Part shown: positions 33,425 to 44,300 of the stretch, piece after piece
Layout of the letters: each line of letters opens with the position of its first letter
How positions within the stretch are numbered: the first letter of the stretch is position 1
Assembly: GCA_025558095.1 (NCBI GenBank)
Contig: JAIVFI010000028.1
Span: forward strand, 372,001 to 436,000
Length of the DNA stretch: 64,000 nucleotides
DNA from: Hyaloraphidium curvatum
Lineage: Eukaryota > Monoblepharomycota > Hyaloraphidiomycetes > Hyaloraphidiales > Hyaloraphidiaceae
Reading direction: 5' to 3'
Program-made: the position numbers and the translations under genes
Notes under the pieces: generated by a model
Database searches by the model: none
What the model was told of the DNA's origin: nothing
The model's input: only the letters and a program-made list of their open reading frames with translations

Positions 33425-34806
33425 AGGGGTACTACCAGCTGCTTGGAAAGGCTCACGCAAGGCGCAAGGGCACCCCGTGCCCTTTGCAGAGCTGGTGCGC
33501 CACATGGAGATGGTCGCCAGCGCCGAGTACGTGACCAAGATCAAGGAGGATCCAAGGCTCACGTTTCCACCACTTCCCAAGGCCACGATCACGCCTTCTG
33601 GAGACCTGCTGCGCCCCATCACCCTCAAGGAGCTGGAGAGGGTCTTGAAGAAGGCCCCCAACGGCAAGGCAAAGGACGAGGATGGGATCCGGCTCGAGTT
33701 CGTCAAGTACGGGACTGCAGTACTGAAGCAAGCTGTTGTCAACCTCCTCAACGACGTGCTCAATGGCATCAAGATGGATGACTGGGGCCAGACACTGCTG
33801 GTGATGCTGCACAAGAAGGGGCCCAAGAACGTGGCTGGCAACTACCGAGGCATCAGCATAGAGAGGATGCTGGAGAAGGTCAACAGAAGGTCTTCTCCCT
33901 GGTCTGGAACGCTCGGCTAGCTCCCTGGGCTGAGTGCAACAAGCTGCTGGAAGGCTCGCAGTTTGGATTCCTTCCGTGCACGGAGATCGACCCTTCATGC
34001 AGTGTTCCTTGCCGAGGCACTCTTCTCCCTGGCCAAGGCACGCAAGGAGAAGCTGATCATGGTGTTTGTAGATTTCACAAAGGCTTTTGACACGGTGGAG
34101 CGCCCCAGGTTATGGCAGAAGCTGGAGGAGATGGGTATACCCAAACAGGTTGTTGACATGTTCGAGATGGCGTTCGGGCGCGTGTGGGGACGGCTCCGGG
34201 ATGAAGACGGGACCAAGTCAGACTTCATCAAGTTCCTGACCGGAGTGAACCAGGGGGACCCTCTCTCGTCGCTGTTCTTCATCTTGTTCATCAACGACAT
34301 CACTGCTTTCATGGAGGCCAATGGTGCAAAGGGGATGGATCTGGGCATGGTGTCTGAGGAGGAAGAGGATCAGGAGAGGATGGTCAGCTTGCTGGCTCTG
34401 TTCTTTGCAGACGACACCACTTTGATCTCGAAGACGGTGAAGGATTCGATGCCAAGATGCAGCTGGATCTTTTGTCTGCATATGCCAGTGCCAATGGGCT
34501 AGAGATCAACGTCAGCCGCAAGACAGAGTGGATGGCCAGGAAGAAACCTAACCGTGTAAAGCTCATGTACAGGGACCAGGAGCTGAAGAGGGTTGACAGC
34601 TTCAAGCTTCTGGGGTATCAGCTGACCTCAACCGGCCGGAGCAAGGACCATGCATACATGTGCATGGCAGAGAGGCCAAGATGAACGCTGCTTATGGGCT
34701 CTGGCTCCGTGACATCAGGGAGCAGCCTGGGATGAGTCCTGACCTCCAGCTCAAGCTCTACAACACAAAGGTCAAGGCAGTGGGCCAATATGGGAACCCG
34801 TTCATG
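33425..34806 (+). mobile_element. Non-LTR retrotransposon reverse-transcriptase domain, frameshifted (copy E)
   Basis: Contains the recognisable RT blocks in order: LKELERVLKKAPNGKAKDED, AGNYRGIS, FVDFTKAFDTVERPRLW, VNQGDPLSSLFFILFIND, the catalytic FADDTTLIS, and a thumb-region block WMARKKPNRVKL. The frame breaks near 33890, 34480 and 34680, so it cannot make a full enzyme. The sequence ends in KAVGQYGNPF at about 34803, then a hairpin-rich duplication begins. Plus-strand orientation, opposite to copies B-D. Confidence 0.9.
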
Positions 34807-34886
34807 CCTTTTGACTATAGATTTTGGTACAAAATCGAGTCAAAAGGTTGGGGAAAAAGTGCCTTTTGACTATAGATTTTGGTACA
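34805..34886. repeat. 27-bp direct duplication enclosing a hairpin
   Basis: TGCCTTTTGACTATAGATTT and the following TTGGTACA recur exactly at 34806-34832 and 34859-34885. Between them the arms CCTTTTGACT and AGTCAAAAGG form a 10-bp inverted repeat around a GGTACAAAATC loop region. This marks the end of copy E and may be the terminus of another element. Confidence 0.7.
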
Positions 34887-34924
34887 TCTACAACCGCGTG
34901 CTCCAAAGCGTCAAAGTAGCGTCT

Positions 34925-35180
34925 ATGTCGGAAGAGGAACGCGCCGAACTTCGGGCACGGAATGCCGTTGCGAAGAACAAGTCTCGGCGTCGTGCACGGT
35001 CAGGTGCGTTGAGCGCGGCGTCACAGCACCCGTTGCCGCCGCTCACACGGTCGTTATCTACGCGCGCGAAGAGGACGTTTCTTTTGCCGTTGCAGAGTCG
35101 TGGCATGACGACGGATGTGTTAGTTCTGAATGTGGGGAAGGTTGGACACGGTCGTGCGCAGCCCCGCCGGGTGTTCTGAT
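34925..35180 (+). pseudogene. Possible N-terminal fragment of a Helitron-like replicase
   Basis: The frame begins MSEEERAELRARNAVAKNKS and stays basic and Arg-rich. A separate short frame at 35617 reads MDIDIPIAGLPPHVRSRF. Such basic starts followed by a short MDxDxPIA motif recall N-termini of fungal Helitron proteins, but I cannot confirm this. 35180-35860 otherwise holds no recognisable gene. Confidence 0.25.
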
Positions 35181-35866
35181 TGCGAATCGCGTCCAGCGCG
35201 TTCCGAAACCTTCGAGGTGGAAAAGACCAATCTCGGATCCGAGGCCTGCTCCCGGCACTGTGGGCGGACGCCGATTTGGGCGCAACGCGTTGCACCTTTT
35301 GACCCTCCCTTCCAGCGTCACCCACCAAACGCCGGGCCACGCAACCCACGGACGCGCCGATTGCGGGCACTACGTTGGGTGGGTTTGAGAGGCGCTTGAT
35401 GTGCAAGGGCAGATCATGATTGCTGTGCCTTGCAGGATCCACCAAGAAGCGTGTTCGGGTAGCGGGAGCGGCAAGTCCGGTGACCGTTGACCCGATCCTG
35501 GGTGCGTTGTCTGTTTGCGCGTGCCTTCCGGCCTCATTTTGCTTTCCGTCCCGCAGATCGCGATTGTTGCGGAAACGAAAGCGCGAGGGCCGGGGGCACA
35601 CGCGGTGTGGATCCTATGGACATTGACATCCCAATTGCAGGTTTGCCTCCGCACGTTCGGTCCCGCTTCGACCGTTGGTTTTATTTCTCTTCTTAGGTTC
35701 ATCTGGCACAAATCTCGAGCGCGACACGGCCGGCCGGACGGAGCCCGTCCCTTTTGCACCCGGCCGCGGCACTTCCGCGTTGGCAGGTGGCACCGGTTCG
35801 TGCCAGGCAGCTTAACTTCGTGGCAGTGATCTAACTGGCCGCGCTTGGCAGATTCGGCAGCCTCCT

Positions 35867-36367
35867 CAATGGACCCCCTTGTCGATCCCGCCTACTCAAC
35901 TACTCATGGGTTTGCTCGCGCTCGATTCGTCAAGACCGTACGGGACCTGTGCGACAGCGTCCGTGTCGACCCATGCAACGTTCCGCATGGGTTTGCTTGT
36001 CCTCCAGAGAACAATGAGGAACGAATGAAGTGCATGGAGGCTTGGTTGGATGCAGTCAGTGAGGAAGCTATGGAGCAGGCAGTCTGCGGGTCGTGTGCAC
36101 GTCTCTGCTTCAAACGTCATTCCACCACCGTCAACTACGTCTGTGGAGGGTCTGACTCTGGAAGTGGAAGTACTTTTCAGCAGAGCTGAGATTCTGGACG
36201 TGAAAAAGAGCGGACTGTTCACAGCACCTGCTGACCTTTTGCTCCATCCAACCTTTGTGGATAACCCTGCGTTGCGCGCCGAGTTTCCAAGGGCTGGTCT
36301 CACTTCATTGCGGATCATCATCTGCAAACCCGCGAAGCCAAAGGTGCGCAAAAACAATGATCATTGA
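35867..36367 (+). pseudogene. Cysteine-containing fragment, possibly of a Helitron-type ORF
   Basis: The first frame (MDPLVDPAYSTTHGFARARF onward to about 36140) includes a CGSCARLCF cluster. The text then continues in another frame with TLEVEVLFSRAEILDVKKSG and PADLLLHPTFVDNPALRAEF. It has no catalytic motif. The switch may be a frameshift or a lost intron. Cys clusters of this type occur upstream of the Rep domain in some Helitrons; attribution is tentative. Confidence 0.3.
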
Positions 36368-36472
36368 TCTTTCCTTTCGTGGAAATGCATCCAACGAAGC
36401 ATGTGTGTGTGCACTGTGCCTCTTATTGGACACATACAGAGTAGCATGCAAGAATTGCTACTGCAGAAAACT

Positions 36473-36525
36473 GGTGTAACACACAGCAGCCAAGCCAGGG
36501 GCAGGTCTGGGTCACCAATACTTTG
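36473..36525 (+). mobile_element. Non-LTR retrotransposon 3'-end fragment (copy F, plus strand)
   Basis: About 50 bp matching the terminal GGCCAAGCCAGGGGCAGGTC and GGGTCACCAATACT sequence of copies B and C, in plus orientation. It abuts copy G, which points the other way. Confidence 0.7.
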
Positions 36526-36589
36526 CTACTCCAGTAAAACAGGTGACACAAAATGGCAAAAGGCACTGTGCAGCAAGAAGCTTGCTTCT

Positions 36590-36828
36590 TGCCCCATGCA
36601 CTCATTTTTGTGCAGCATCACCAGCAGTGTCTGGCCCCAGTCATCCATCTTGACGCCATTGAGCACGTCGTTGAGGAGGTTGACAACAGCTTGCTTCAGT
36701 ACTGCAGTCCCGTACTTGACGAACTCGAGCCGGATCCCATCCTCCTCCTTTGCCTTGCCGTTGGGGGCCTTCTTCAAGACCCTCTCCAGCTCCTTGAGGA
36801 GGGGGGTGGGACATTGTTGTCTGGCCAC
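36590..36828 (-). mobile_element. Non-LTR retrotransposon RT fragment (copy G)
   Basis: The minus-strand frame repeats the LKELERVLKKAPNGKAKEED block through DWGQTLLVMLHK, nearly identical to 33620-33810. It is truncated on both sides. This is the right-hand limit of the element island. Confidence 0.88.
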
Positions 36829-36847
36829 GGCTCTATCATCTGTCCGA

Positions 36848-38113
36848 ATGACTCCTTCGGATTCGGGAATGATCGAAGCCTATACTGGTGTACCACTTCA
36901 CTTCCCGTTCTTGTCGGTAGGGATCCATTCAAGGCGCAGAGACACGCCGTGCTGGATGAGGCAGCGCACCACACACTTCCCGAAGGAACGCCGACGTCTT
37001 AGACAAGGGAACCACAATCTCATCGCCCTTTCAACTGCACACGTAGCCGCGACGCTGCCAGTTCAAACGCTTGCCAATGCCCGGAGAACCCCTGCGCGCC
37101 GCAGTGCGGAGGTGGAAAGCGGCGGCGCCGCCGGGACGCCCTATGCGTACGACTTCGCCCCCGCGTTGGAAGTCTTAGCGTCACAAAGGCGCGAATACGA
37201 GGAAAGGTTGAAGAAGCTGTCGCCGCTTGGCTTTGGTTCGGGCAGAGGAGCGCCGAACGTGGCAACGCCGTGGAGATCTGGCGGGGACACAGTTCGGCAG
37301 AGGCCATCGGTCTCGGGACGCGTTCTATGGCACCCGGACACGCCCGGGACCTTCAGTGGCAGCAAAGCGGACAAGTACCATGTCACGTTTGCCGCTTCCC
37401 CCTCTTCTTCGTCGCGCGGTGCGGGCAACGAATCCGCGGGGTCGCCGGCGCTGCACGTCTTCATTGACAACTCGAACATTTTCTACGGCCTTCTTCATGC
37501 TTTGCGTGAACGATACGGTTCCGCAGCGCCCCAGGCGCGGCTTGAGTACCACAACCTCGTGGGCCTGGTTTCCCGCGGCCGACCCGTCGAGAAGTGCTGT
37601 GTCGTTGCTTCGGAAGGAATCGGCCAATCGGGGAAGGTGCGCAAGATTTTTGAGCGAATGGGATTCAGTGCCCAGGGTGGCGGAGCGCGGGGTTTTCAGG
37701 CGATCGTCTTGCGGCGCGTGCCTGTATTGCAGACCTCGGCGCCTGCTGTGCTATCCAAGACGCCGCGGAACGACTTTCTCCAGCTCCGGGTGCAGGAGCA
37801 GAGCGTCGACGAGGCTCTTCAGCACGCGGTCGGCCTGAGCTTGCTTGATTACGGGCCTTCGACGCTCTGTCTCGTGACGGGAGACGGCGGACCGTCTTAC
37901 ATGGGGGCCGAGGGGTTTCCGGGCATGGTAAAGAGAGCTCTAGCGAAGGGCTGGACGGTCGAGGTCGTGTCGTGGTCCCACAGCCTGAGCGCCAACTTCT
38001 TGGCCAGGTTCGGACACCACGAGCGGTTCTCCGTCGTGCTTCTGGACGCGCACTTGGATGAGATATGCTTCATGGCAAAAGACAGGAACGCTTCCTCCGA
38101 TGACGAGGTGTAA
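36848..38113 (+). CDS. NYN-domain (PIN-like ribonuclease fold) protein
   Basis: The catalytic-type NYN core starts with LHVFIDNSNIFYGLL, has a KCCVVASEGIG strand, and ends with CLVTGDGGPSYMG and the following GWTVEVVSWSHSLSANFL. Conserved Asp residues in FIDNSN and VTGDGG fit metal-dependent nuclease activity, as in MARF1/limkain-type proteins, whose NYN domains act on RNA. The N-terminal 200 residues are Arg/Ser-rich and disordered. The frame continues upstream into retrotransposon DNA; I take the ATG at 36848, but a later start or a lost first exon is possible. C-terminus is acidic (SSDDEV). Confidence 0.75.
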   Translation: MTPSDSGMIEAYTGVPLHFPFLSVGIHSRRRDTPCWMRQRTTHFPKERRRLRQGNHNLIALSTAHVAATLPVQTLANARRTPARRSAEVESGGAAGTPYAYDFAPALEVLASQRREYEERLKKLSPLGFGSGRGAPNVATPWRSGGDTVRQRPSVSGRVLWHPDTPGTFSGSKADKYHVTFAASPSSSSRGAGNESAGSPALHVFIDNSNIFYGLLHALRERYGSAAPQARLEYHNLVGLVSRGRPVEKCCVVASEGIGQSGKVRKIFERMGFSAQGGGARGFQAIVLRRVPVLQTSAPAVLSKTPRNDFLQLRVQEQSVDEALQHAVGLSLLDYGPSTLCLVTGDGGPSYMGAEGFPGMVKRALAKGWTVEVVSWSHSLSANFLARFGHHERFSVVLLDAHLDEICFMAKDRNASSDDEV

Positions 38114-38200
38114 TTCTGGTTGCCGACAAATACAGGCAAATACCTCGACTTCAGGCAATAATGCTGGTGGTCACTGGTCACGGGCCTGCGACTGCTGCCG

Positions 38201-40022
38201 CTAGGCAAACTTCCACGCGTCCTCGATGCCGCGCCCAAAGTCCCAAACCATGATCTTTCGATCCTGCAGCCGACCAGTCAGATGTCGGACCATGGGTTTG
38301 CCCGTCCCCAACCCACCTGGCTAGCGCTCACGATCCTCCTCGGGCTCATCTGGACGTGAAACACCCAGCTCGAATGCGCCTCCCGGAGATCCAGCATCGG
38401 CCGCGTTTCCTGCCCCGCGGCGCGCAGGTCCCAGACCTTGATCGCCTGGTCGTACGATCCGCTGACGATGCGCTCGTTGTCGAACGCCAGGGTCCGCACG
38501 AGCTCCGTGTGTCCCTGGGGTCCGTCCAGCGTGCGCGCACACGTGCCCGTCCGCGCGTCCCAGACCTTGACGCTCTTGTCGTTGGACCCGGAGACGATCA
38601 GGCGGCCGTCGAACTGGACGCAGGCGAGGCCCCGGCTGTGCCCGACAAAGTCGCGGATGCAGCCGCCGGTGTTGAGGTCCCACAGCTTGACGGTGCAGTC
38701 ACCCGAAGCGCTCGCGACGAGGTTCCGGTAGAGGTACACGGCGTTGACGGCCGCATGGTGGCCCTCGAGCGTCCGCCGCACCGTGCCCACCGCCTCGGGT
38801 TCGGAAGTGTCCAGGTTCCAGACCTTGATCGTGCAGTCCTTGGAGCAAGAGACGATGGACCTCTCGTCGAAGCGCACGTCCAGGACCGGGCTCGCGTGGC
38901 CGCGCAGGATGCTGATCCGCTCCCCGGTCGCAAAGTCCCACAGCATCATGGAGCTGTCCGACGATCCAGACACCACAAGGCCGTCCGAGTGCCGCATCCC
39001 GTCGTCGTCGGGCGCGAAGAAGGGCACGGCGATCTGGTTGCTGTACTGGAGGCAGAGCACCGAGCCGTCGTGGCCCCGCATGGTGCGGAAGTTGCGGCCG
39101 CTGCGCATGTCCCACCACTTGATGGTCCGGTCCCGCGAGCCCGAGACGATCGTGTCGTTGTCAAACTGCACGCAGTAGACCGAATCCGTGTGCCCCTCCA
39201 CCTTGCGCTGCTCGAACGAGGCATCCGTCCAGTTCCTGTTGAGCGCGAGCCGGTTCCGGAACAGGGAGCTGTAGTCCTGCGGCTGGCTGCGCTCCGAAGC
39301 GACGAGGCCCCGCGGGATCGGCGAGGGATCCACGAGCGGGAGCGGGGGGAAGGACGGCAGGGCGGGGGCGACGGGGCACGGCTTGACCCAGCGCTCGACA
39401 AAGAGCACCCTCCAGATTTCGTTGTCCCGCGTCATGGCGTACCAGCTGCGGCACACCATGGACGCCCTGGCCACGTCCTGCACGGTCGGCAGGAACGTGA
39501 GCACGTGGATGGCCAGCTCGTAGGGCAGCGCCGTCAGGAAATCTGGCAAAGGCAATTTTTAAGACTGCTGCGACTCCACTCGAGTGGCGGCGACGTACCC
39601 ATGGTGTAGTCGGCGTCCTCGAACTCGAATGCCGAGTCCGTGGGGCTGTCGGCCCTGCGCTGCCTCTGCAGCGATCCCACGGGGACCGGGCCGGCCGAAG
39701 ACGGGCCCGCGACCGGCGACGGCGGCAGCGGCGAGCCGGGGCCGGCCGGGGGGTCGATGTCCATTGGAGCAGAGCCCGCGGGGCTTGCGGGCGCGGCGGC
39801 GGCGGCGGTGGCGGCGACCAGGTAGTCGAGCGGGGCGGCGGGGTCGCGCGACCGCATGCGCGTGTTGTAGCGGTGGCCGAGCGCGGGCTGGCCGGCGACG
39901 ATCGCCGGCGGCGTCGACGCGCGCGGGGGGCCGCCGGCGCTGTTGCTGCGGCGGAGCCACCTGCGGGGAGTCAGCCGCGGCGCACGCAGGGCTCGGCTCC
40001 CGCACCGCTTGATGCTCTGCAT
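38201..40022 (-). CDS. F-box/WD40-repeat protein (SCF substrate receptor)
   Basis: Substrate-recognition subunit of an SCF ubiquitin ligase. Exons 40022-39599, 39542-38317 and 38263-38201 total 1713 nt, 570 aa. After a disordered N-terminal region the F-box lies at residues about 145-190 (FLTALPYELAIHVLTFLPTV). An LALNRNW linker and seven WD40 blades follow, for example GHTDSVYCVQF, SGSRDRTIKWWD, SGSNDKSVKVWD and SGSYDQAIKVWD. The last small exon supplies the final strand DRKIMVWDFG. Closest in layout to the Cdc4/Fbw7, Pop1 and Met30 group, but I cannot say which. Its start codon lies 234 bp from that of the divergent Fanzor-bearing gene. Confidence 0.92.
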
Positions 40023-40256
40023 GGCGGACGGCGATGGGCGGCGCAGGGGTCGAGGGACGCTCGGGCCACCCCACGTCAGGGCAGTCGGTCAGGCAAGGGG
40101 TTGCGGGTACCGGCCGGGTGGGGCGCTAGTTTCACACACAGGTCCCGAGCTTGCCGGAGTCGCCGCGTGCGAATTTGCAACCGCTAGAGCACAGTCTCCA
40201 TCGCAAAAGGCGCGTGGTGCCTCCTGCGTCGCATCGGGGAACGGCACGGCCAAAAC
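40023..40256. other. Gap between the F-box gene and the transposase-Fanzor gene; expected left end of the element
   Basis: 234 bp with no ORF of note. It must hold the promoter of both divergent genes, and, if 40257-48629 is a transposon, its left terminus. I could not find a convincing terminal inverted repeat with 48630-48861. Confidence 0.4.
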
Positions 40257-41340
40257 ATGCTTCTGAGCGGGCCAGAAACCGCGGTTCGGCTCAAGCAGAC
40301 CGGCAAGCTTGGCCCGGACGAGATTGCTGCTGTACTCGCAATTCACCGAACGACGTATTTCCGTTGGATCCGCCGATGTGGGGCTCAGACCGTTCCGGAC
40401 CATCCCCGCAAGGCCTTCCGCAAGGTGTCCGAGGAAATGGTCCGGCACGTAGTTGACGAGGCCAAAGCTCGCGTCCGCGTGACGCAAAGGGAGCTCGCTG
40501 CTGACCTGGCGGAAAAGTTTGGCGTTTTGGTGTCGCAGCAGCATATCTCGCGGCTGCTGAAGGCCAACAGGGTCACGAGGAAGAAGCTCACCATTAAGAG
40601 CGCCGAAGCCCTGAAACAACCCGAGCGGCACCGCATGTTCCACGAGAGGGTCACTTCCTTTGATTTGGGGCGCCTAGGTGCCTTGGACGAGTCCTCATTC
40701 CAACTCAACGATCCGGGGCGCTTCGGCTACTCGGAGAAGGGGACTCCCGCCGTCGTATACCTGCCAGGGAACCGGGGCCCCAAGGTGACCCTTTGCCTCG
40801 CCATCTCACCCACTTCGCGACCCGGTAATCACACTGGAAACGTGATCTCGTACCAGATCTACAGCGGCAACATGAACACCGAGAGGTTCTGTGCTTTTCT
40901 CAAGACTATTCGCGCCGGGGCTTGTGGGTCCGAGTCCCTGGGCGTTATCCTGGACAATGCGGGTTTCCACGGCTCTCCTCTGCGGGCAAGGAAGACCACG
41001 GACGGCACGGCAATAATAAAGAACCTCTCGGGCAAGTCGTTCCTTGCGGTCCAGGCCGTAGCAAAGGCCAACAATCTGAGCCTCATCTACCTGCGACCGA
41101 GATCGCCGGAATTTAACCCGACCGAGTACGTGTTTGCCACGATCAAGAACCTCGTGAGGCGGGACTGCCCCAGGACGGTGCCGGATCTCGTCCGGTCCAT
41201 CGAGAGGGCCATTCAAATCGTCGGCCACGGCGATCTGATGGCGACGTTCCGGCACTGCTTGAAGCTAAGCGAGGCTGAGTTTGTGCGCATCGCGGAATCC
41301 GCGTCCGCCGGCAAATGTGTGGCGCGGAAGGTCACACTAC
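40257..41340 (+). mobile_element. Transposase domain of the Fanzor-bearing element
   Basis: Catalytic codons: Asp 40686-40688, Asp 40953-40955, Glu 41124-41126. All three acidic residues are intact, with 56 residues between the last two rather than about 34. Upstream HTH segments (LKQTGKLGPDEIAAVLAIHR and VTQRELAADLAEKFGVLVS) would bind the element ends. The ORF carries no stop or frameshift, so the insertion looks recent. Confidence 0.85.
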
Positions 41341-44300
41341 AAGGTCAGATCTCTGCCTTTGCTTCTCCGGCTCCTCAGACGTGCCCTTCCGCGATGGAGG
41401 GCGCAGCAGCGACCCAGACCGAAGCAAACGCGGCCGAGCGGCTCGCTGAAGAGGTGGACTGCCATGACGGTTGCGCATCGGGCATGCAGACCGCGCTGAC
41501 TCACGACAACGCCCACTCCGAGCAGGCTCGCAACCTCGGCGTCGCCCACATCAACCCGCACCAAAAGCACACTTTGCTGACCCTGAGGGAAGTTCTCCAC
41601 GTCGATGGTTCGGCGAGGGAATTCTTTGGGCCGTGGAACGACTTCACGGACTCCGCTCAAAGGACCGCGGGCTTCGACGCTGCGGACGTCCTCGGGGGCC
41701 TCTCCAACCTCGGTGAAGCTCCTTTTGAGTTCATCTGTCAGCGGGTGGCATCGGGTCGGGGGTACAAGCTGGAGCGCGAGCTTTTCGTCGCGCGCCTCCG
41801 GAACATCGTCGCCCGGCGGCGCCGGGTCGCCCCCAGTCTGATCGGACCAGACGCACCGGCACCTCCCTTTTTCCGCCCCGCGGACGATGGCGCGGATCTG
41901 GGACCGCCGTCAGCCCCCGACGTCTCCATCTCCCAGCTGGATAACCTCGCCCGCTATGCCGACGTCCCACCGGAACTTAACGTCTCGTTCAAGAAAGCCA
42001 GCCGCGCCGCGTTGAAACAGCTGTTTCCGCTCTCAGCCCTTGCAAACGACACCGTGCTGGACGAGAGGTTCGCCATCCTCCTATCGGGCCTTGTACGAAA
42101 CGGTCGTGGACCAGAATGGCTACGTGCGCTCGCTGTTTCTCTCTGGGGACAGCTCGGCCCGGCCGGGAGGGCACGCATGGACAGCTTCGAAACATCCGAG
42201 ACAGCACGTCGTGCTCTGCATTATGTTCACCAGCCCATTTCGAAGGTCTGTCGGTTGGAGTACCTCGAACGCGCGGCTTCGACCGAGTCTTTGCCAAGGA
42301 ACCTTAGGCAGATACTGGAGGAAGCGTGCCGCACGCTGAAGGACCAGCAGGGCCGCTCGCTTTTTGATGCGTCGCCCGGCCTGGAGTACTTCCTTGCTTC
42401 GCTCTCCCTCCCGCAGCGATGCAAGATAGTCATGGCGGCGCGTTTGCCGGATAGTGTGGCGAGTCGCAATGCGGAAGGGCGCAAGAGATTCTTCGATTGG
42501 GCGGTGTGGAACCCGATGGCGGCCAACGAGGAGGCCCTCGCCATCGAGAATCCGGGTTCCGTTCCCGTGCTGGTGTGCAATCTCCTGTCGAGCAGCCCCG
42601 CAATCCCAAACTGATTTTTGCCCCGGCAGCTGCTTTCGTTCCCGGGCCTTTTCCAGATGAGCCCGGGCGTACCTGGACTGGATGCAGAGGGCGATAAGCT
42701 GCTGGCAACCCTGTTCCTGAAGGCGGAGCAGCTCGGGTGGGAACACTCTTCCATGGTGACGCTGCGGCTGCTGGAGTCGGGGCCCAAGATGCGCGATTTT
42801 ACCCTGGACTTGTGCGGTATGCCCGCGCTGGTGCGCGGTAGCAACCCCGAAGCACGGCAGGAGGCCGCGCGCACCGCGCTCGACGCCAAGCTCCACTTCC
42901 TCGCGGAATCCGTTGGACTGCTGGACTTCGGCCGTATCCAGAAGCGGGATTGTCCGCTCTGTTCCTTCAGTGTGCAGGTGGAAGGCGAAGTCCCGGCGAA
43001 GGCTGGGCGGCGGCGCAAGGTCGCGGCGTCGGGGATGGTGGCTGACGGAGCTGCGCGGGAGCGTGTCTATGACGCCGAGCTTCGGCTCCTCCACCACGTC
43101 AAGGGTGCGCACCTCACCTGCAGAGCGTGCCCGGGGAAGGGACATCAGTTCGACCTCGAGAGTGAGTTCCGGCAGCATGTCGAGGAGAACCACCGTGGGG
43201 CGTGAGTTGCACCGCGCTTTCCATGCATGCCTGGGACCGATGCGAAGCTGACCGCCGCCGCGGACAGTTTGGTCGCCCCAAGGAATCTCACCACGTCGTT
43301 CGGCCAGTTCATTGCCAACGCACACTACATTGTCCCGTTCGCGTCGACAAACCTCAAAGCCAACATTCCTACGGGCCTCGGCGGCTCGTCCTGCCCTTTC
43401 TGTTTCGCCGGTGGCGGGAGGCACCGGCAGGAGTGCTCTCCGAAGCGGCGGTGGGTCGCGCTCAACGGCTTCCTCGCACTTGGCGACCCCCAGCACGAGC
43501 GATACAAGACGATGACGGAGCTGGCCGTCGAGTGGTTCCCGGCGGCCGAGGTGTGCCACCCATGGGCGCGGGGCCCGTACGAGCAAGTCGGGCCCCTCAT
43601 CACCAAGGCCTGCACCCTCGCCGCCATCTTGTTCAAGATCATCTGGACCAAGATCTTGTTGCAGATCCACAACAAAGAGCTCCCGGACCAAGACGGATCC
43701 GTCACGCAGGACATGCTCGCCAGCTTTCCCCCGTCTTACGTCGCAAAGATTGCCATCCACGCCGTGCTTGGTGCCGGCCAGATGTCCGCCGCTGTTGGAA
43801 CCCGCCGCGCGGGAAAGCAGAAGTCGGCCGGGCTCGGTGCTGGGGCGAGATACTCGGGCCATTCGTGTGCGCCAGGAGTGGAGCAGCTTGTGGACGGCGG
43901 TCCGGACCTCGGAGCCAACGACGACGATCGAGACGAGGTGCTCGAGGACGTTGACTTCGAGGACGATGACGACGCGATGGCCGAGGACCAGGCCGGCGCC
44001 AAGATCTTGGCCGACTTCTTGCACGGCGAGCTGGATCAGATTGAGGACGAGGACTTGGTTACGGCTGAGGACACCCCCGATCTCTCGCAGGTTGCTGATC
44101 AGGGCGCACCGTCCGTTCTCACCGTCGCGGAGCACAACGCAGCGGCAAAGCTTGTCCGCAAGGCGGCCGTTGCTGCGTTTGCAGAGGCGCGGGAACTTGT
44201 GGGCGAGACGTACGAAAAGCTCAGGCCGCTTTTCGTGCAGGGACCTTTGCTCCGCTATGCCGAGCAGGTCGCTTTCAACCGAGCTCGAAGCGTGCCGCAG

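Noticed and set aside
42120-44135. Long minus-strand reading frame (671 codons) opposite the Fanzor gene
   Set aside because: It is a GC-rich shadow with no recognisable domain, while the plus strand has phase-consistent splicing and clear motifs. The 529-codon frame at 45687-47276 is rejected for the same reason.
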